A program made the position numbers and the translations under genes. From Candidatus Desulfaltia bathyphila (GTDB lineage Bacteria; Desulfobacterota; Desulfobacteria; Desulfobacterales; ETH-SRB1): 51,224 bases of DNA. The notes below the pieces were generated by a model that was not told the DNA's origin, searched no databases, and saw only the letters and a list, made by a program, of their open reading frames with translations. Positions 27,353-35,511 of the stretch are shown one piece after another. Numbering within the stretch: the first letter of the stretch is position 1; each line of letters starts with the position of its first letter. The stretch lies in assembly GCA_014381545.1 (NCBI GenBank), contig JACNLL010000037.1, forward strand, positions 1-51,224, written 5' to 3'.

Positions 27353-28312
27353 ATGGCTTTTAACCGGTTAAAAAAGAATAAAGATAATCAATCAGCAGAA
27401 CCCATCGGTTTTTTTAAACGCTTAAAAAAAGGGCTGACCAAGACCCGTGAAATTCTTACAACAGATATTGACCTGCTTTTTACAGGCAACAGAAAAGTTG
27501 ATGATAATCTGTTAGAAGAGCTTGAAGAGCTTCTGATTACTTCTGATATAGGAGTTCAGACTAGCATGCGTCTTATAGAAAGTATTTCAAAAAAAACTGT
27601 GAAAATATCTGGTCCCGATCAACTGAAAGATGCGCTGAAAGAGGAAATATTCTCTATTCTTAATAAGCATTCGCCGGTCCCATCATCTGGAAAGATCGTC
27701 TCCAAACCTCACATCATAATGGTAATAGGTGTTAACGGTGTCGGCAAAACCACTACCATAGGGAAACTGGCGGCAAAATATGCCTGTGAAGGAAAAAAGG
27801 TTCTGATCATCGCCTCTGATACCTTTAGGGCGGCGGCAATAGAACAGCTCTCAATATGGGCTGATAGAGCGGGCGCAGAAATAGTAAAGCACAGGGATAA
27901 TGCAGACCCCGCCGCTGTTGCATACGATGGCATAGAAGCAGCGATTGCCAGGGGGGTTGATGTCGTGCTTGTAGACACTGCAGGAAGGCTTCACACAAAG
28001 ATAAACCTGATGGAGGAGCTTAAAAAGATCAAGCGGACCATTTCTAAAAAGCTGCCGGATGCGCCGCATGAAATCCTGCTGGTACTCGATGCAACAACCG
28101 GCCAAAATGCTCTGCCCCAGGCAAAAGTATTCCATGATGAGCTCGGCGTTACCGGCATTGCCGTTACAAAACTTGACGGAACAGCCAAAGGGGGCATAGT
28201 CGTCAGCATAAGCAGCTCTCTTCCAATCCAGCTAAAGTATATCGGGATCGGGGAAAAAATCGGCGACCTCCGGGAATTTGATCCAGAGCAGTTTGTTGCC
28301 GCCCTGTTTTAA
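27353..28312 (+). CDS. ftsY: Signal recognition particle receptor FtsY
   Basis: The 319-residue GTPase docks the signal recognition particle at the membrane. After a short basic N-terminus comes the N domain (about 20-105), then the G domain with GVNGVGKTTTIGKLAAKYA (G1), DTFRAAAIEQL, DTAGR (G3) and TKLDGTAKGG (G4/G5). The acidic A domain of enteric FtsY is absent, as in many bacteria. It follows smc on the same strand, an arrangement found in many genomes. Confidence 0.96.
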   Translation: MAFNRLKKNKDNQSAEPIGFFKRLKKGLTKTREILTTDIDLLFTGNRKVDDNLLEELEELLITSDIGVQTSMRLIESISKKTVKISGPDQLKDALKEEIFSILNKHSPVPSSGKIVSKPHIIMVIGVNGVGKTTTIGKLAAKYACEGKKVLIIASDTFRAAAIEQLSIWADRAGAEIVKHRDNADPAAVAYDGIEAAIARGVDVVLVDTAGRLHTKINLMEELKKIKRTISKKLPDAPHEILLVLDATTGQNALPQAKVFHDELGVTGIAVTKLDGTAKGGIVVSISSSLPIQLKYIGIGEKIGDLREFDPEQFVAALF

Positions 28313-28420
28313 CCAATGTTTATCATTGCGATGAGCTCTTATAATACAGCCTTTTTTGGCTATATCTGTTCGCATATACAGCTACAAAGCATATTAACAG
28401 CATTATATGCAAAAAAAGTG

Positions 28421-28447
28421 TTGACATTAATAATAACCTGCTATATT
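28421..28447 (+). promoter_or_regulatory. Putative sigma-70-type promoter of the HU gene
   Basis: TTGACA at 28421-28426 and TATATT at 28442-28447 are separated by 15 bases, slightly short of the ideal 17. They lie about 75 bases upstream of the HU start in an AT-rich gap, where a promoter for this gene is expected. Confidence 0.4.
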
Positions 28448-28523
28448 GCCTGCCATAGAGGACTAAAAATCAGGCGTTTGCTCATTATTAATAACAAATA
28501 AAAGAAAGGGAGGTAAAATTACT

Positions 28524-28796
28524 ATGACAAAGGCTGAATTGGTAGAAAAGATGGCAAAAGATGCGGGAATTTCCAAAGTTGCGGCTGCAACAGCGCTAAA
28601 TGCTTTTATGGATAGCGTAACAAAGGCACTTAAGAAAAAAGACGGCAAGGTTACGCTGGTCGGGTTTGGCACTTTTTCAAAAGTCCGTCGCAAGGCTCGC
28701 AAAGGACGCAATCCTCAAACAGGAGCTCCCATCAAAATCAAAGCTTGCAATGTTGTAAAATTCCGCCCCGGCAAGAAATTAAAGGCTGCCGTATAA
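28524..28796 (+). CDS. HU-family nucleoid DNA-binding protein
   Basis: The 90-residue protein shows the complete HU pattern: MTKAELVEKMAKDAGISK at the start, GFGTFSKVRRKARKGRNPQTG across the DNA-binding arm, and VVKFRPGKKLKAAV at the end. HU dimers bend DNA without sequence preference and compact the nucleoid. It has a strong GGGAGG ribosome site, a likely promoter of its own, and a perfect terminator directly after it. Confidence 0.96.
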   Translation: MTKAELVEKMAKDAGISKVAAATALNAFMDSVTKALKKKDGKVTLVGFGTFSKVRRKARKGRNPQTGAPIKIKACNVVKFRPGKKLKAAV

Positions 28797-28800
28797 ACAC

Positions 28801-28861
28801 AAAAAATCAAGACGGTTTATTGAGTACATCTTAATCAAAAAATAAACCGTCTTGATTTTTT
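28801..28861. terminator. Bidirectional terminator, 21-bp perfect stem
   Basis: Bases 28801-28821 are exactly complementary to 28841-28861. The stem has a GC core (GACGG/CCGTC) and an A6/T6 base that gives a T-run in both directions. It separates the HU gene from the convergent acylphosphatase gene, whose stop codon touches its right end. Confidence 0.92.
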
Positions 28862-29166
28862 TAATAAGTAATTTCAAATTCCTTAAACTCACCTTTATAA
28901 TCTTCAAACTCTACATCCACACTCTTTACACAGGCAAGCGGCGGGCCTTCTTTGCACCACTCAAGCACCAATTTTACACTCCCTTCATCCCCTTCAAACA
29001 GGGCTTCAACATTTCCGTCCCTTTTATTTCTCACCCATCCAAACACCCCTGCATGATCAGCCGCCCGTTTTGTTTCCATTCTAAAAAAAACACCCTGCAC
29101 CCTGCCGGCAATTACCGCATGGGCTCTAATTTTTTTATCAGAACTGATCTTCTCTTCAACATTCAT
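28861..29166 (-). CDS. acyP: Acylphosphatase
   Basis: The 101-residue enzyme hydrolyses the acyl-phosphate bond of carboxyl phosphates. It has the family signature: the phosphate loop in AGRVQGVFFR with the catalytic arginine, and GWVRNKRDGNVEALFEG with the catalytic asparagine. Length is typical (about 90-100). The gene is convergent with the HU gene across the terminator and is preceded by a palindromic repeat (29228-29400). Confidence 0.93.
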   Translation of the reverse strand: MNVEEKISSDKKIRAHAVIAGRVQGVFFRMETKRAADHAGVFGWVRNKRDGNVEALFEGDEGSVKLVLEWCKEGPPLACVKSVDVEFEDYKGEFKEFEITY

Positions 29167-29227
29167 TTTTCGTTTACCTAAAGCAAATAAACCGAAAAAG
29201 TTACAAGTGAACTAAAATTGATGCAAC

Positions 29228-29400
29228 CGTAAAAAGTTGTTTGTGAGCGAAATTGAGCAGTTTTGGAAAAAGATTCAGATTGAGCCTGGCGTTAAAAATT
29301 GCAAGCTGTTTGAGGCCGTTAGGCCGAGTTCTTGCAATTTAGACAGGATTAATCTGAATCCCAAAAATGCTCACAGAGCGAACAAATCGTACTTTTTACG
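29228..29400. repeat. 173-bp palindromic MITE-like element, copy B
   Basis: This is the second copy of the element at 18101-18303. Ends CGTAAAAAGT (29228-29237) and ACTTTTTACG (29391-29400) are perfect inverted repeats, and the interior folds on itself with apex GGCC-GTTA-GGCC at 29314-29325. It lacks the outer CAAATTTGATG extension of copy A. It lies between the acylphosphatase and nrdG genes. The rest of that gap (29401-29532) shows no gene. Confidence 0.85.
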
Positions 29401-29532
29401 AAAAAATCAAAGTTTAAACTGCCTAAAGTTATCCGACAAATGACTTTGGCGGATTAGTTACTTCACACTTCGTTACCATGATATTTTTTTGCATAAAATT
29501 TATTGCTAAGGGAACTAAAGCCGGCTGTAGTG

Positions 29533-30294
29533 TTAGCGGACAATGCATCTTTTTACCCATGGTTTTGTTAGGGATTTTAAATGCATCAGCTCATCATCGC
29601 TGTAACCACATTCATTACCATGAAAAAATTCGGGTTGTAACACTCCGCTGTTCCGGAATTTCTGCAGGGCATATAGCTTTGCTCCGCTGATGAGTCTGGA
29701 AATGCTTTCAATAACATCCGCATCTATAAACGGTTTTATGCAGGTAGTCCTGAATTCATAATCTATTTTTGACTCCATGATGATTTGTATGCTCGCGATT
29801 ATATTCTTCTGATTGCCTTTTTTTTGTATCAGAGGGAAATAGCGGGCAGGATCTGTTTTAATATCCATTGCAACGTAATCAACAAGACCTTCGTCTATGA
29901 GGGCCTGAACAACCCGTGGCCGGCTTCCGTTTGTGTCAATCTTTACAGGATATCCCATCTGTTTTGTTTTTCTGCAAAGCCGGATAAGATCTTTTTGAAG
30001 GGTGGGTTCCCCGCCGGAAATAACCACGCCGTCTAAAAACTCTCTGCGGCTTTCAAGAAAATCATAAATACTGTTTTCGTTGATATTGGCGGCAAGACAG
30101 CCCCTTGCAAGATCTGGATTGTGGCAATAAGGACAGGCAAAATTACACCCTGAAAGAAAGAGCACGCAACTTATCTTCCCAGGATAATCGATAAGAGAAT
30201 TTTTTTGCAAACCACCTATTGTGATTGACGATTGACGATTGACGATTGACGATTTACTTGAATGCTGATCACAATATATAGTGTTTATTCTCAT
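29533..30294 (-). CDS. nrdG: Anaerobic ribonucleotide reductase activating protein (radical SAM)
   Basis: The protein uses SAM and a [4Fe-4S] cluster to install the glycyl radical in NrdD. The cluster motif C-x3-C-x2-C is CNFACPYC, preceded by SLIDYPGKISCVLFLSG; VVISGGEPTLQ is the conserved GGE region. I choose the ATG at 30294, which has AGGA seven bases upstream (253 residues). Between this start and the conserved domain, codons pass through a heptamer tandem repeat (30223-30254). The encoded SSIVNRQSS segment has no counterpart in the family. A start inside the repeat is possible but no good start codon is seen there. Confidence 0.88.
   Translation of the reverse strand: MRINTIYCDQHSSKSSIVNRQSSITIGGLQKNSLIDYPGKISCVLFLSGCNFACPYCHNPDLARGCLAANINENSIYDFLESRREFLDGVVISGGEPTLQKDLIRLCRKTKQMGYPVKIDTNGSRPRVVQALIDEGLVDYVAMDIKTDPARYFPLIQKKGNQKNIIASIQIIMESKIDYEFRTTCIKPFIDADVIESISRLISGAKLYALQKFRNSGVLQPEFFHGNECGYSDDELMHLKSLTKPWVKRCIVR
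30223..30254. repeat. GATTGAC heptamer tandem repeat inside nrdG 5' end
   Basis: Four exact copies of GATTGAC (30223-30250) and a partial fifth lie between the likely nrdG start codon and its conserved domain. Seven is not a multiple of three, so loss or gain of one unit would shift the nrdG reading frame. Confidence 0.85.
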
Positions 30295-30318
30295 ATTATT
30301 TCCTAAAATTTTCAATCG

Positions 30319-32412
30319 TCAATTTTCAATTGCAAACGTCTTTCTCATTTTAAACTCAGCCTGCTTGCCGTCATTCCACTGCTTTACAGGTCGCAAGTAG
30401 CCGACCACCCTGGAATAGATTTCGGTCTCTTGGTTGCAGACAGGGCATATCGCCTGCTCACCATTCAAATACCCATGTGACGAACATACGCTGAAGGTTG
30501 GCGTAATGGTGAAATATGGAAGCTTGAAATTGTTTGATACCTTTTTAATCATGCTCTTAATAGCCATGGTGTCACTTACCAGCTCTCCCAGAAAAATATG
30601 CAGCACAGTGCCTCCCGTATATTTTGCCTGCAGCTCATCCTGGAGCATCAGGGTTTCGAAAATGTCGTCTGTATAATTAACAGGAAGCTGGGTGGAGTTT
30701 GTATAGTATGGGGCCGCCCCTTTTTGATAGTCATCCTCATTAGCGCAAATAATTTCAGGAAATCTCTTTTTATCTGTCTTCGACAGGCGATACGACGTAC
30801 CTTCTGCCGGCGTTGCCTCCAGATTAAACAGCTCGCCTGTCTCCTCCTGCATCTGTGCTATCATGTCACGGATAAAATCCATGACCTTGAGTGAAAACTC
30901 CTGACCCTGTTTAGTGGTAATATCTTCGCCTAAAAAGTTTAAGCATGCTTCATTCATGCCGATAATCCCGATAGTGGAAAAATGGTTCTTCCAGTAAAAA
31001 CCGGTGTTGCTCTTGATTTCTCTTAAATAAAATTTTGTATAAGGATAGAGATTTTTATCTGTAAATTTTTCAAGAATCTTTCTTTTTATAGACAGGCTTT
31101 CCTTTGCAAGAAGTATTATCTTTGTTAAACGCGCAAAGAAGTCCTTTTCGTTTTGAGCTAAATATCCTATACGCGGCAGGTTTATGGTTACCACTCCAAT
31201 CGATCCTGTAAAGGGGTTTGCTCCAAACAGGCCGCCGCCCCTTTTTAAAAGCTCTCTTTTGTCAAGTCGCAAACGGCAGCACATTGACCTGGCGTCTTCG
31301 GGCGACATGTCTGAATTTACAAAGTTGGAAAAATAAGGGATCCCATACTTGCCGGTCATTTTCCAGATCGGTTCAAAGTTAGGATTATCCCAGTCAAAAT
31401 CTGCTGTGATGTTATAAGTCGGAATAGGAAATGTAAAGACCCTCCCCTTTGCATCTCCTTCCATCATTACCTCGGCAAAGGCTCTGTTTAACATATCCAT
31501 TTCCGGCTGGAAGTCTGAGTATGTCTCATCCTTTTCAACTCCGCCTATGATCACGGGATGATCTTTTAGAATAGAAGGCACATGAAGATCCATAGTAATA
31601 TTGGTAAATGGTGTCTGAAATCCTACGCGTGTCGGTATATTAATATTAAAAACAAACTCCTGTAGAGCCTGTTTTATCTCTTTATAGTCCAGGTTGTCAT
31701 ACCGGATAAAAGGGGCTAAGAGGGTGTCAAAGTTTGAAATGGCCTGGGCGCCTGCTGCCTCGCCCTGCAATGTATAGAAAAAGTTTACAATTTGTCCCAG
31801 AGCCGATCTAAGATGTTTCGGGGCGGCGCTTTCCACCTTGCCTTCAACCCCTTTGAATCCCTCCTTTAGAATATCTTCCAGATCCCACCCAACACAATAA
31901 ATCGAAAGTAGACTCAGGTCGTGTATGTGAAGATCGCCATTTTTATGGGCATGCCTGAACTCAGGAGGATAGATGCGGTTAAGCCAGTATTCTTTCGTAA
32001 TATCGGATGATATATAATTGTTAAGCCCCTGGAGAGAATAGCACATGTTGCTGTTTTCCTTGATTTTCCAGTCAAGTTTCTGGATGTAGGTATCAACAAG
32101 ATCAACATTTGCTTTTGCTATAATGTTTCTTATCTGCGCATGCTGTTCCCTGTATAGAATATAGGCCTTGGCGGTTTTATAAAATGGAGAATCGAGCAAC
32201 ACCCTTTCAACAATATCCTGTATCTCTTCCACTTCAGGAACAGGATCAAGGTGGAGTTCATGGGCTAAGGTCAGAACTCGAAGGGTCAGCTTTTTTGCCT
32301 CTTTTTCCTCGAATTCTTCCGTTGCCCTGCCCGCCTTGGCAATCGCGGCTGCAATCTTTGATGAATCGAATTGCACAATCCTTTTGTCCCGCTTTTTTAT
32401 ACCTTTAAACAC
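30319..32412 (-). CDS. nrdD: Anaerobic (class III) ribonucleoside-triphosphate reductase
   Basis: The enzyme makes deoxyribonucleotides without oxygen using a glycyl radical. An ATP-cone domain opens the protein (FKGIKKRDKRIVQFDSSKIA), the large catalytic barrel follows, and the C-terminal zinc site (CSSHGYLNGEQAICPVC) precedes the glycyl-radical loop RVVGYLRP. I start at the GTG at 32412, which has AAAGGA eight bases upstream and gives 697 residues; the open frame runs 30 codons further (to 32502) without family-like sequence. The activase gene nrdG follows within 25 bases. Confidence 0.94.
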   Translation of the reverse strand: MFKGIKKRDKRIVQFDSSKIAAAIAKAGRATEEFEEKEAKKLTLRVLTLAHELHLDPVPEVEEIQDIVERVLLDSPFYKTAKAYILYREQHAQIRNIIAKANVDLVDTYIQKLDWKIKENSNMCYSLQGLNNYISSDITKEYWLNRIYPPEFRHAHKNGDLHIHDLSLLSIYCVGWDLEDILKEGFKGVEGKVESAAPKHLRSALGQIVNFFYTLQGEAAGAQAISNFDTLLAPFIRYDNLDYKEIKQALQEFVFNINIPTRVGFQTPFTNITMDLHVPSILKDHPVIIGGVEKDETYSDFQPEMDMLNRAFAEVMMEGDAKGRVFTFPIPTYNITADFDWDNPNFEPIWKMTGKYGIPYFSNFVNSDMSPEDARSMCCRLRLDKRELLKRGGGLFGANPFTGSIGVVTINLPRIGYLAQNEKDFFARLTKIILLAKESLSIKRKILEKFTDKNLYPYTKFYLREIKSNTGFYWKNHFSTIGIIGMNEACLNFLGEDITTKQGQEFSLKVMDFIRDMIAQMQEETGELFNLEATPAEGTSYRLSKTDKKRFPEIICANEDDYQKGAAPYYTNSTQLPVNYTDDIFETLMLQDELQAKYTGGTVLHIFLGELVSDTMAIKSMIKKVSNNFKLPYFTITPTFSVCSSHGYLNGEQAICPVCNQETEIYSRVVGYLRPVKQWNDGKQAEFKMRKTFAIEN

Positions 32413-32583
32413 TTTTATTTTCCTTTCTGGCAATTTAAGTTCTTTCCAAAATTGATGCAATTCTACAACATGGTGTATGTTTGTCAATGAATAAATCAAC
32501 ATGTTGTGCTTGAATTAGAAAACACTAACGCGAATTGCAAAGAATAACAGGGGGGTAAGGCTATTTTTTTCTGCAGGATTTTT

Positions 32584-33543
32584 TTACTTAGCTGGATGAT
32601 GGCTTTGAGCTTTCATCTTCCTGCTATTAACATGTCCCATATTATGCTTTTTTATCTGAGGTGTTACCCAGATATAATCTGCAAAGGCAAGTTCGGCCTT
32701 GCTTCCAGCGGGCGCTAACAAAAGGGTCCTAAAGGTGGCTCCGGTGCGATCAAAGGCCCGGTCAGGTATTCCGAATTTACGTATAATGTGACCATTTCCG
32801 GATAAAACCACTATCTTAGACCTTTTTTTTAGATAAAGCGCTATTAATTCGGCCATTGTTTCTTCCCACACACACTGGACCATATAGAAATGCTCAAAAT
32901 TTTCTCTTCCCTTTACTTTGTGTTTTTTGAATATATCTTCTACATAGGCCCTATGATCGGCGTTGGTGGTGTCTATCCTTTTGGGGAGGTATTTTTTTTC
33001 ATCGCCTGATAAGCTCTCAATTCCGCCGACAGCTATCTTGGGGGGAATATGGAAGGGGATATTCAAGCCTATAAGCTTTATATGTCTTTCCCTGATAAAA
33101 GCAAGTAAGTCTTTGTATAATTCAAAGTCAAATTTCCAGTTCGCATACCAGTGCGTCCTTTCCAGGAACCCCTTTTCATCCAGCCTGCCGGCAGACCACA
33201 TGTCCAGTATTTTCTGGTATGAATGATCAAATGCCTCCATGCCGATAACAAGTTCAGGATGTGTGTCAATAAGCCTTTTGATAACCCTTAGCTGGATTTT
33301 ATGATGTGCTGAATCTGTGTGTTTTTCACCAATATAAATTACTTTGGCCATGTTCAGGTCGGCAATAAGCTCTTCAAAAGATACAGGCACGCCGGTTTTG
33401 GTGTTGATTATATCTCCCTCTTTAAACGACCTCGACAAATCCTCGATTAAAAGTTTTTTTGGCGCCATTGCGCATCCCCATATAAAATTCATAAAGGCGG
33501 TAAAACAAAAAAGTATAAATACCGTTTTCCTGCTTAACTTCAT
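32584..33543 (-). CDS. ChaN-family lipoprotein
   Basis: The 319-residue protein has a lipoprotein-type signal peptide ending near C24 (FIWGC). The ChaN-like domain follows: VIYIGEKHTDSAHHKIQLRV, GMEAFDHSYQ, LIGLNIPF and VVLSGNGHI. ChaN-like proteins are outer-membrane lipoproteins linked to haem binding in some bacteria; whether this one binds haem is not shown. It stands alone on the minus strand, between nrdD and the accessory region. Confidence 0.85.
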   Translation of the reverse strand: MKLSRKTVFILFCFTAFMNFIWGCAMAPKKLLIEDLSRSFKEGDIINTKTGVPVSFEELIADLNMAKVIYIGEKHTDSAHHKIQLRVIKRLIDTHPELVIGMEAFDHSYQKILDMWSAGRLDEKGFLERTHWYANWKFDFELYKDLLAFIRERHIKLIGLNIPFHIPPKIAVGGIESLSGDEKKYLPKRIDTTNADHRAYVEDIFKKHKVKGRENFEHFYMVQCVWEETMAELIALYLKKRSKIVVLSGNGHIIRKFGIPDRAFDRTGATFRTLLLAPAGSKAELAFADYIWVTPQIKKHNMGHVNSRKMKAQSHHPAK

Positions 33544-33707
33544 TGTATATCGAGACCTTTGAAAAACCCCTTCCTTTGCATCCCCTTTTTATAATTTGAC
33601 GAACTTGTAGAAAATCTGTAATATTGTAGCAGTTCAGCCACAGATTCACACAGATGAACGCAGATAGGTTTAAACACAAAGAAACACGGAACATCAAGAA
33701 TTATATT

Positions 33708-33980
33708 ATGCGCCTTCAGCAAAATCCGCTATTTAGAAAAGAAATCTCTCCGTGGTATGATTCGGATACAAGCTGTTTGATAATGATTGGCTTTTTGCTT
33801 ATCGTATTTTTGTTTAGCATCACCGGTATTTCTGAAGCATATGAAAAACTTGAATATCATAAGCATGTTTGGATCCCAGGCATTCTTGCTATACTGAGTG
33901 GAGTAATAATAATTTCAACGTCAACACGCCTGATAAAAAGATACTACAAACGACGGGCCAAAGAAAGGGACGATTTATGA
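33708..33980 (+). CDS. Small two-helix membrane protein of unknown function
   Basis: From the ATG at 33708 the frame encodes 90 residues with two clear membrane helices (about 26-44 and 56-72) and a basic C-terminal tail (LIKRYYKRRAKERDDL). An upstream ATG at 33654 would add 18 residues, but those come from a CAGATGAACGCAGATAG-type intergenic motif, so the shorter form is preferred. No ribosome site is obvious. It is not recognised. It is directly followed by a hydrogenase remnant, so it may be a remnant itself. Confidence 0.45.
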   Translation: MRLQQNPLFRKEISPWYDSDTSCLIMIGFLLIVFLFSITGISEAYEKLEYHKHVWIPGILAILSGVIIISTSTRLIKRYYKRRAKERDDL

Positions 33981-33995
33981 AAGCCGGCAAGATCT

Positions 33996-34164
33996 GAGGC
34001 TGATTGCGTGATCCCCACAAGTCAGAATCATGCCAATATTTATCATGATCTGCAAAGCCTGGTTGAAAAATTGATCGTACAGGGAAAGGGAAGAAGAGAT
34101 CGGGCGTCTCGCTCAGATGCTTGTCAGGGCTTATGACCCCTGTATTTCCTGCTCAGTGCATTAA
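33996..34164 (+). pseudogene. Remnant: C-terminus of a [NiFe]-hydrogenase large subunit
   Basis: Two adjacent frames encode the end of an MvhA/HoxH-type hydrogenase large subunit. The first (33996-34088) reads EADCVIPTSQNHANIYHDLQ and then SLVEKLIVQGK. The second (34090-34164) reads EEEIGRLAQMLVRAYDPCISC followed by SVH and a stop. The second carries the nickel-binding D-P-C-x2-C motif and the terminal histidine at which such proteins are normally processed. A single-base shift near 34089 joins the two. Everything upstream of residue E is missing and a stop codon precedes it, so this is a deleted, frameshifted tail and not a functional gene. Confidence 0.8.
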
Positions 34165-34184
34165 CGTTTACTGAAAATAAACAG

Positions 34185-34661
34185 ATGAAGACAACCAATT
34201 TAATTGTATGGAAAAGCGCTACTGTTCTTATAGCGCTTATGGTTTTTTCGGGCTGCGCATCAAATTATGGATGTCTTCAGCAAAGCCGGGATGTCACAAA
34301 GCTTTTTGAACATTTTAAGATACTTGATAATTACAGGTATTATTACAGCGGAACGGAAACAGAGCCAAATGCCATAATTGGGATTAAGAACGAGTATATA
34401 CTTGTAACAAAACTGTGGAAAGATGTGGATTTTACCGGCAAACAGCTAAAAAACTGGATCGACCGGATGCACCAGACTCATGATTTTCCTGTCAGCCCTT
34501 ATGGATCTTTAATCCTGGATCAGGAAGGCAAACAGGTGGGAATCTGGTATTCTGTATGGGACAGAACCACCGTAAAGATTGAAAAGGATAACCATATAGT
34601 TATTCATACGCCAACATTTCCCATTAAAAAGATCATGTTTCTTAAACAAAATAACGAATAA
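34185..34661 (+). CDS. Predicted lipoprotein, about 158 residues
   Basis: A signal peptide with lipobox FSGC (cysteine at 24) is followed by about 130 soluble residues. The mature part has DNYRYYYSGTETEPNAIIGI and GKQVGIWYSVWDRTTVKI, giving an impression of a beta-rich domain. I do not recognise the family. It stands on the plus strand between the hydrogenase remnant and the cassette-like region. No ribosome site is obvious in front of the ATG. Confidence 0.65.
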   Translation: MKTTNLIVWKSATVLIALMVFSGCASNYGCLQQSRDVTKLFEHFKILDNYRYYYSGTETEPNAIIGIKNEYILVTKLWKDVDFTGKQLKNWIDRMHQTHDFPVSPYGSLILDQEGKQVGIWYSVWDRTTVKIEKDNHIVIHTPTFPIKKIMFLKQNNE

Positions 34662-34763
34662 CTTCGACATAGCGCCCACTAAGGGCTCGGAAAAAAATAA
34701 GTTGGTCATTTTGGCGCATATTGGATATATGGCAAAATTGAGAAAAACAGCTCGCTTTTCTGA

Positions 34764-34881
34764 TCTCAATATTCAGCGTTGGCGGGCTACAACAAATTGT
34801 AAACCATACAAAAGGTGCGAATGTCATGCGCGATTTCGTTCCATGATAATGCGCGTTTTCGCCCGCTAATCATTGTTGGGC
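34764..34881 (+). other. Imperfect palindrome ending in GTTGGGC, attC-like
   Basis: TTGGCGGGC (34779-34787) pairs with GCCCGCTAA (34861-34869). The outer right end is GTTGGGC (34875-34881), which fits the integron R' consensus GTTRRRY. A matching left core (AAC) is not exact; TCTCAAT at about 34764 is the best candidate. A direct repeat of ATGCGCG lies inside. A gene starts 46 bases downstream, as after a cassette boundary. It could equally be an unrelated palindrome. Confidence 0.3.
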
Positions 34882-34926
34882 TTACTTATCATAGCAATAA
34901 TTAGGTCATTACGCACAAGGGTAAAT

Positions 34927-35412
34927 ATGGGAGCAACAATCATCGTAGATGCTTTTGGGGGTGATGGGGGGAAAGGTAAGTTTTGTGCATTTTTGTCAAA
35001 GAGATTAGATGCGAAGCTGTCAGTTCGGGCAGGGGCTGGTACAAATGCCGGGCATAGTTTTTTCATTGACAAAGAGTTTATAAAAACACGTATGCTACCT
35101 CTTGGTTGCGTGAACCCCAATACGAAAGCCCTTATAAGCTCTGGTGTTGCAATTAATCCAACCATATTTTTAGAGGAAATTAACAATTATGATTTAGCTG
35201 ATCGAGCATTTGTTGATAGAAATTGTCCGGTAATTGAAAGCAAACACATATCATACGAAAAAAAAGATCCTACAATGATAAAAATCGATTCAACCAAAAA
35301 TGGGTCGGGGCGTGCACGAGCTGATTATGTCATGCGCCGAGCTAAACGCGCACAAGATATTAAAGATTTAGAAGGTTTTTTTACCTTCCAATTGAATCTA
35401 ATTTTTTGGTGA
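34927..35412 (+). pseudogene. Truncated PurA-like (adenylosuccinate synthetase-like) gene
   Basis: The ATG at 34927 follows AAGGG and opens 161 codons. The product shows successive PurA motifs: the P-loop GGDGGKGK (11-18, where PurA has GDEGKGK), RAGAGTNAGHSFF (34-46), LISSGVAINP (69-78) and STKNGSGRARADYVMRRAKR (122-141), the counterpart of the IMP-binding loop. Full-length PurA is about 430 residues and viral PurZ relatives about 340, so more than half is missing, including the aspartate- and guanine-binding parts. The frame ends in EGFFTFQLNLIFW, and no continuation was found in other frames. It lies just upstream of a restriction-modification pair. Confidence 0.7.
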
Positions 35413-35511
35413 TTGCTTCAAGCCCATAATTATGCTAATTTTCATTAAGATAAAGGTTCAATGTCAGTTAACCAATTAAATTTTCATTGCAATTGAATTT
35501 ATGGTGTTTCT

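Noticed and set aside
29237-29443. 68-residue open frame on the plus strand
   Set aside because: It lies inside the palindromic repeat at 29228-29400, and the same sequence occurs in the copy at 18101 without a gene context; it is repeat-derived.
30223-30254. CRISPR-like direct repeats
   Set aside because: The units are seven bases, contiguous and without spacers; it is a simple tandem repeat.
34927-35412. PurZ of a modified-adenine (Z-DNA) pathway
   Set aside because: The P-loop aspartate typical of PurA is kept, the gene is truncated, and no partner genes of that pathway are present.
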